NCBI GenBank assembly: GCA_039922495.1
Contig: JBDTEO010000026.1
Span: forward strand, 1-41,583
Direction: 5' to 3'
Origin: JALYYC01 sp039922495
Lineage (GTDB): Bacteria; Chloroflexota; Dormibacteria; CF-121
DNA: 41,583 nucleotides
How positions within the stretch are numbered: the first letter of the stretch is position 1; each line of letters opens with the position of its first letter. Positions 39,457 through 41,583 of the stretch are shown here, one piece after another. The notes under the pieces are model-generated. The model was not told the DNA's origin. It did no database searches and saw only the letters and a list, made by a program, of their open reading frames with translations. The position numbers were made by a program, and so were the translations under genes.

Positions 39457-41031
39457 ATGCCTGAAAGCGGCGTCATCACGCCCGGAACCCCGGCGCCTGA
39501 CCGTAGCACCCAGGACGCGGCCGACGCCCGCGACCTGGCCGGCTTTGGATACAAGCAGGAACTCAAACGGATCCTCGGTGTCTACTCCAGCTTCGCCGTC
39601 GCCTTCTCCTATATCTCGCCCAGCACCGGGATTTTCACACTCTATGCACTGGGACTGGGAGTCGGCGGGGCCTTCTTCATCTGGAGTTGGCCGATCGTCG
39701 CGCTCGGTCAGTTCCTCGTCGCTCTGAATTTTGCCGAAGTCAGTTCGCACTTTCCGGTGGCCGGTTCTGTGTACCAGTGGAGCAAGTATCTTTCCAACCG
39801 GCATTACTCCTGGTTCACCGGATGGATCTACTTGTTTGCCGGTGTTCTGACGGTTACGGCGGTGGATGTCACGGTTCCACTCGTCCTCATTCCGTTCCTC
39901 AACGGCCTCGGGCTCAATATCCCGACGGGCAGCGCTTCCGGCGCCCTTGAGGCCCAGGTCATCGTCGCGGTAATCGTCCTCCTCAGCACCACGCTGCTCA
40001 ACATCTTTGGTGTGCGGTTGGTGGCCATCGTCAACAACACCGGGGTCGTCTTCGAGTTGGTCGGCATGGTCCTCTTTGCGCTCGTCTTGCTGATCTTCTT
40101 CCATCACCAATCCCCCGGCATCGTGTTCGACACGAGTAGCCTGGGCTCGGGCTTCAGCGCAACAACGGGCACATTCTTAGCGGCGATGTTCATGTCCCTC
40201 TTCGTCATCTACGGCTTCGACACGGCAAGCACGCTCGCGGAAGAGACACGGAATCCGAGGCGTGAGGCGCCCAAGGCCGTTCTCGCCTCAATCGCCGGAG
40301 CCTTCGTGATCGGGGCCATCTTCCTTTACTCGACCATCCTGGCGATTCCGGGTGATGCCCATAAGTTCATTGCAGACACGGCAGGCGCAAAGGCGTTCCC
40401 ACCCGTTGATATCATCACCGGAAACTTCGGTGTCGGCAGCATCGGCGCCGAGCTTTATCTGCTGGTGGTTTTCGCCGCCATCTATGTGTGTTGCCTGGCG
40501 ATCCAGACGTCCACCATCCGGCTGGCGTTCGGCATGGCCCGAGACGTCAAGCTGCCGTTCGGCGCCATTTACAACCGAGTGAGCCCAACACTGCACACGC
40601 CGGTCGGCACTTGCTTGGTGATCGGCGCCCTCTCGGCGATCCCGCTCTTCTATTACACCGGGGCCGGTCTGGTTGCGATCGCGGCGACGGGCATGATCTA
40701 CCTGTCCTACCTACTCGGAAACGTGGCGATTCTTATTGCTCGAACCAAGGGCTGGCCTACCGAAGCCGCTCCGTTCAAGCTGTCACGCTGGGGCCTGATC
40801 ATCAACGTGCTGGCGCTGGTCTGGGGCGGAAGCATGCTGCTGAACTTCCTGTGGCCCCGACCGGCCAGCAATCCCAATATCGGCTCCTTGCCGAACTTCC
40901 CAGATTTTCTGTCCGGGCTCGGCTGGGTCCCCGTTTTCGAGGCCACCCTCGGGATCGTTCTGATCGTCGGCGCCATCTACTACCTCGTCGCGCAGCGCGG
41001 CAAGTCAGACCGCCTGGCCCAGGTCGCATAA
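39457..41031 (+). CDS. APC-family amino acid/amine permease
   Basis: 524 residues, about 12 helices. ELKRILGVYSSFAVAFSYISPSTGIF opens helix 1, followed by FPVAGSVYQWSKYLSNRHYSWFTGW, FVIYGFDTASTLAEETRNPRREAPKAVL (helix 6-loop) and a C-terminal KSDR tail. It belongs to the same GABA/choline-type branch as the permease at 5112 but is clearly different in sequence. ATG 39457 has GAGGAGGG 8 nt upstream; an in-frame ATG at 39424 has none. It is separated from potC by pseudogenes and ends in a hairpin at 41037-41059. Confidence 0.88.
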   Translation: MPESGVITPGTPAPDRSTQDAADARDLAGFGYKQELKRILGVYSSFAVAFSYISPSTGIFTLYALGLGVGGAFFIWSWPIVALGQFLVALNFAEVSSHFPVAGSVYQWSKYLSNRHYSWFTGWIYLFAGVLTVTAVDVTVPLVLIPFLNGLGLNIPTGSASGALEAQVIVAVIVLLSTTLLNIFGVRLVAIVNNTGVVFELVGMVLFALVLLIFFHHQSPGIVFDTSSLGSGFSATTGTFLAAMFMSLFVIYGFDTASTLAEETRNPRREAPKAVLASIAGAFVIGAIFLYSTILAIPGDAHKFIADTAGAKAFPPVDIITGNFGVGSIGAELYLLVVFAAIYVCCLAIQTSTIRLAFGMARDVKLPFGAIYNRVSPTLHTPVGTCLVIGALSAIPLFYYTGAGLVAIAATGMIYLSYLLGNVAILIARTKGWPTEAAPFKLSRWGLIINVLALVWGGSMLLNFLWPRPASNPNIGSLPNFPDFLSGLGWVPVFEATLGIVLIVGAIYYLVAQRGKSDRLAQVA

Positions 41032-41036
41032 CCGAA

Positions 41037-41066
41037 GGGCGGCAGACGGCCTGCCGCCCGTTCTCT
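41037..41066 (+). terminator. Terminator after second APC permease
   Basis: Perfect 9-bp stem GGGCGGCAG / CTGCCGCCC (41037-41045 and 41051-41059) with a 5-nt loop, followed by GTTCTCT. It is 5 nt past the permease stop. Confidence 0.75.
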
Positions 41067-41069
41067 ACC

Positions 41070-41075
41070 TATAAT
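41070..41075 (+). promoter_or_regulatory. -10 box for leaderless sulfur-carrier gene
   Basis: A perfect TATAAT lies 9 nt before the ATG at 41085, just after the permease terminator. No Shine-Dalgarno and no recognisable -35 are present. Confidence 0.6.
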
Positions 41076-41084
41076 GTCGAGACC

Positions 41085-41360
41085 ATGGCCGTCAAGATCC
41101 GTGTCCCGGGTGCGCTGCGTCAGTTGACCCGGGGCGCCGCGATCGTCGAGGTCAATGCCACCGATGTCTCCCAGGCCCTGGATGCGCTCAACCAGCAGTA
41201 CCCGGGCTTCCGGGAGCGCCTCTACGACGATAAGGGCCAGCTCCGCCAGTTCATCAACATCTATCGAAACGACGAGGACATCCGCTTCGGGTCGGGCCTG
41301 AAGACCCAGCTCAACGAGACCGACGATCTGTCGATCGTCCCGGCCGTCGCCGGGGGTTGA
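41085..41360 (+). CDS. MoaD/ThiS-family sulfur carrier protein
   Basis: 91-residue ubiquitin-like protein: IRVPGALRQLTRGAAIVEV at the start, a helix VSQALDALNQQYPGF, FINIYRNDEDIRF, and the functional C-terminal Gly-Gly (AVAGG). MoaD/CysO-type carriers are adenylated and thiocarboxylated at this end. The next gene is a NIL-domain protein, a pairing that points to sulfur amino acid (cysteine or homocysteine) synthesis rather than molybdopterin; no moaE is seen. Confidence 0.85.
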   Translation: MAVKIRVPGALRQLTRGAAIVEVNATDVSQALDALNQQYPGFRERLYDDKGQLRQFINIYRNDEDIRFGSGLKTQLNETDDLSIVPAVAGG

Positions 41361-41366
41361 CCGGGC

Positions 41367-41583
41367 ATGGCGCGGGCCACGGTGCGCCTGACCTTCCGTC
41401 GTGAAACGCTGAACGTTCCCGTCATCTACCAGCTGGGGAAGGACTACAAGGTCGTCACCAACATCCGGCGCGCCGAGGTGGGGGACGAGACCGGGTGGGC
41501 GGATCTGGACCTGGATGGCGACCAGCCGGAGATCGAGCGCGCCCTCGAGTACTGCCGGAGCCGCGGGGTCGAGGTCCAACGCC
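41367..41583 (+). CDS. NIL-domain protein (partial)
   Basis: Starts 6 nt after the sulfur-carrier stop and runs off the right edge after 72 residues. VRLTFRRETLNVPVIYQLGKD and YKVVTNIRRAEVG, followed by TGWADLDLDG, match the NIL fold seen in MetN C-termini and in small proteins linked to sulfur assimilation. Full length and any fused ferredoxin domain are outside the window. Confidence 0.75.
   Translation, partial: MARATVRLTFRRETLNVPVIYQLGKDYKVVTNIRRAEVGDETGWADLDLDGDQPEIERALEYCRSRGVEVQR

Noticed and set aside
1..41583. CRISPR arrays, IS elements, tRNA or rRNA genes
   Set aside because: Looking along both strands I found no regularly spaced repeats, transposase frames, terminal inverted repeats with target duplications, or tRNA/rRNA-like segments. 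A tRNAscan or Rfam search could still find a missed small RNA.

Overview
The window is about 41.6 kb of high-GC (roughly two thirds G+C by eye), densely packed bacterial chromosome with no phage, IS, CRISPR, rRNA or tRNA that I can recognise. The gene set (ThyX rather than ThyA, BioY, PduO-type cobalamin adenosyltransferase, membrane-anchored zinc-ribbon proteins, an ECF sigma/anti-sigma pair with a DUF5667-like outer domain) and the frequent leaderless promoters suggest a Chloroflexota- or Dormibacterota-like soil bacterium, or an actinobacterial relative. This placement is inference; no rRNA is present to settle it.

Layout. 1-5 kb: the end of an unidentified gene, an AlkA-like DNA glycosylase, two related zinc-ribbon/membrane proteins, a stand-alone cyclic-nucleotide-binding domain protein, a hemerythrin, a 27-residue membrane peptide and a secreted lytic transglycosylase. 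5-10.9 kb: an amine-catabolism operon (APC permease, SDR, aldehyde dehydrogenase, gamma-glutamyl-amine synthetase-like glutamine synthetase homologue), followed by a small Hsp20. 10.9-16.5 kb: a UbiA-family prenyltransferase with an overlapping methyltransferase, then glucose dehydrogenase, glycogen debranching enzyme, a cyclase-family hydrolase and an unknown protein. 16.5-20.2 kb: divergent ThyX behind a DnaA-box cluster, BioY, a Nudix hydrolase, cobalamin adenosyltransferase and a convergent QueG. 20.2-25.4 kb: one long transcription unit starting with a stand-alone DnaA domain I-like protein, then acylphosphatase, an aminotransferase and trpC-trpF-trpB-trpA (trpE, trpG and trpD are not here). 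25.4-27.5 kb: ECF sigma, anti-sigma and a Nudix-like protein.

27.5-38.8 kb is a second amine/amino-acid region: class III aminotransferase and agmatinase-type ureohydrolase (minus), a polar amino acid ABC transporter (plus), a PYROXD2/phytoene-dehydrogenase-like flavoprotein (minus) and a complete polyamine-type ABC transporter potA-potD-potB-potC (plus). 38.75-39.42 kb is a small graveyard holding a Rieske oxygenase pseudogene and a YtcJ-like amidohydrolase pseudogene. It is followed by a second APC permease and the start of a sulfur-carrier (MoaD/ThiS) plus NIL-domain pair.

Taken together, about half the window looks devoted to uptake and oxidation of amines such as polyamines, agmatine or ethanolamine. 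Four signals seem most worth follow-up: (1) a recurrent TANNNT box 6-9 nt before starts that lack a Shine-Dalgarno; (2) the stand-alone DnaA domain I protein heading a trp-containing operon; (3) three clustered DnaA boxes in front of an atypical thyX; (4) the Hsp20 frame separated from the glutamine synthetase homologue by a single in-frame TGA with a misplaced start.
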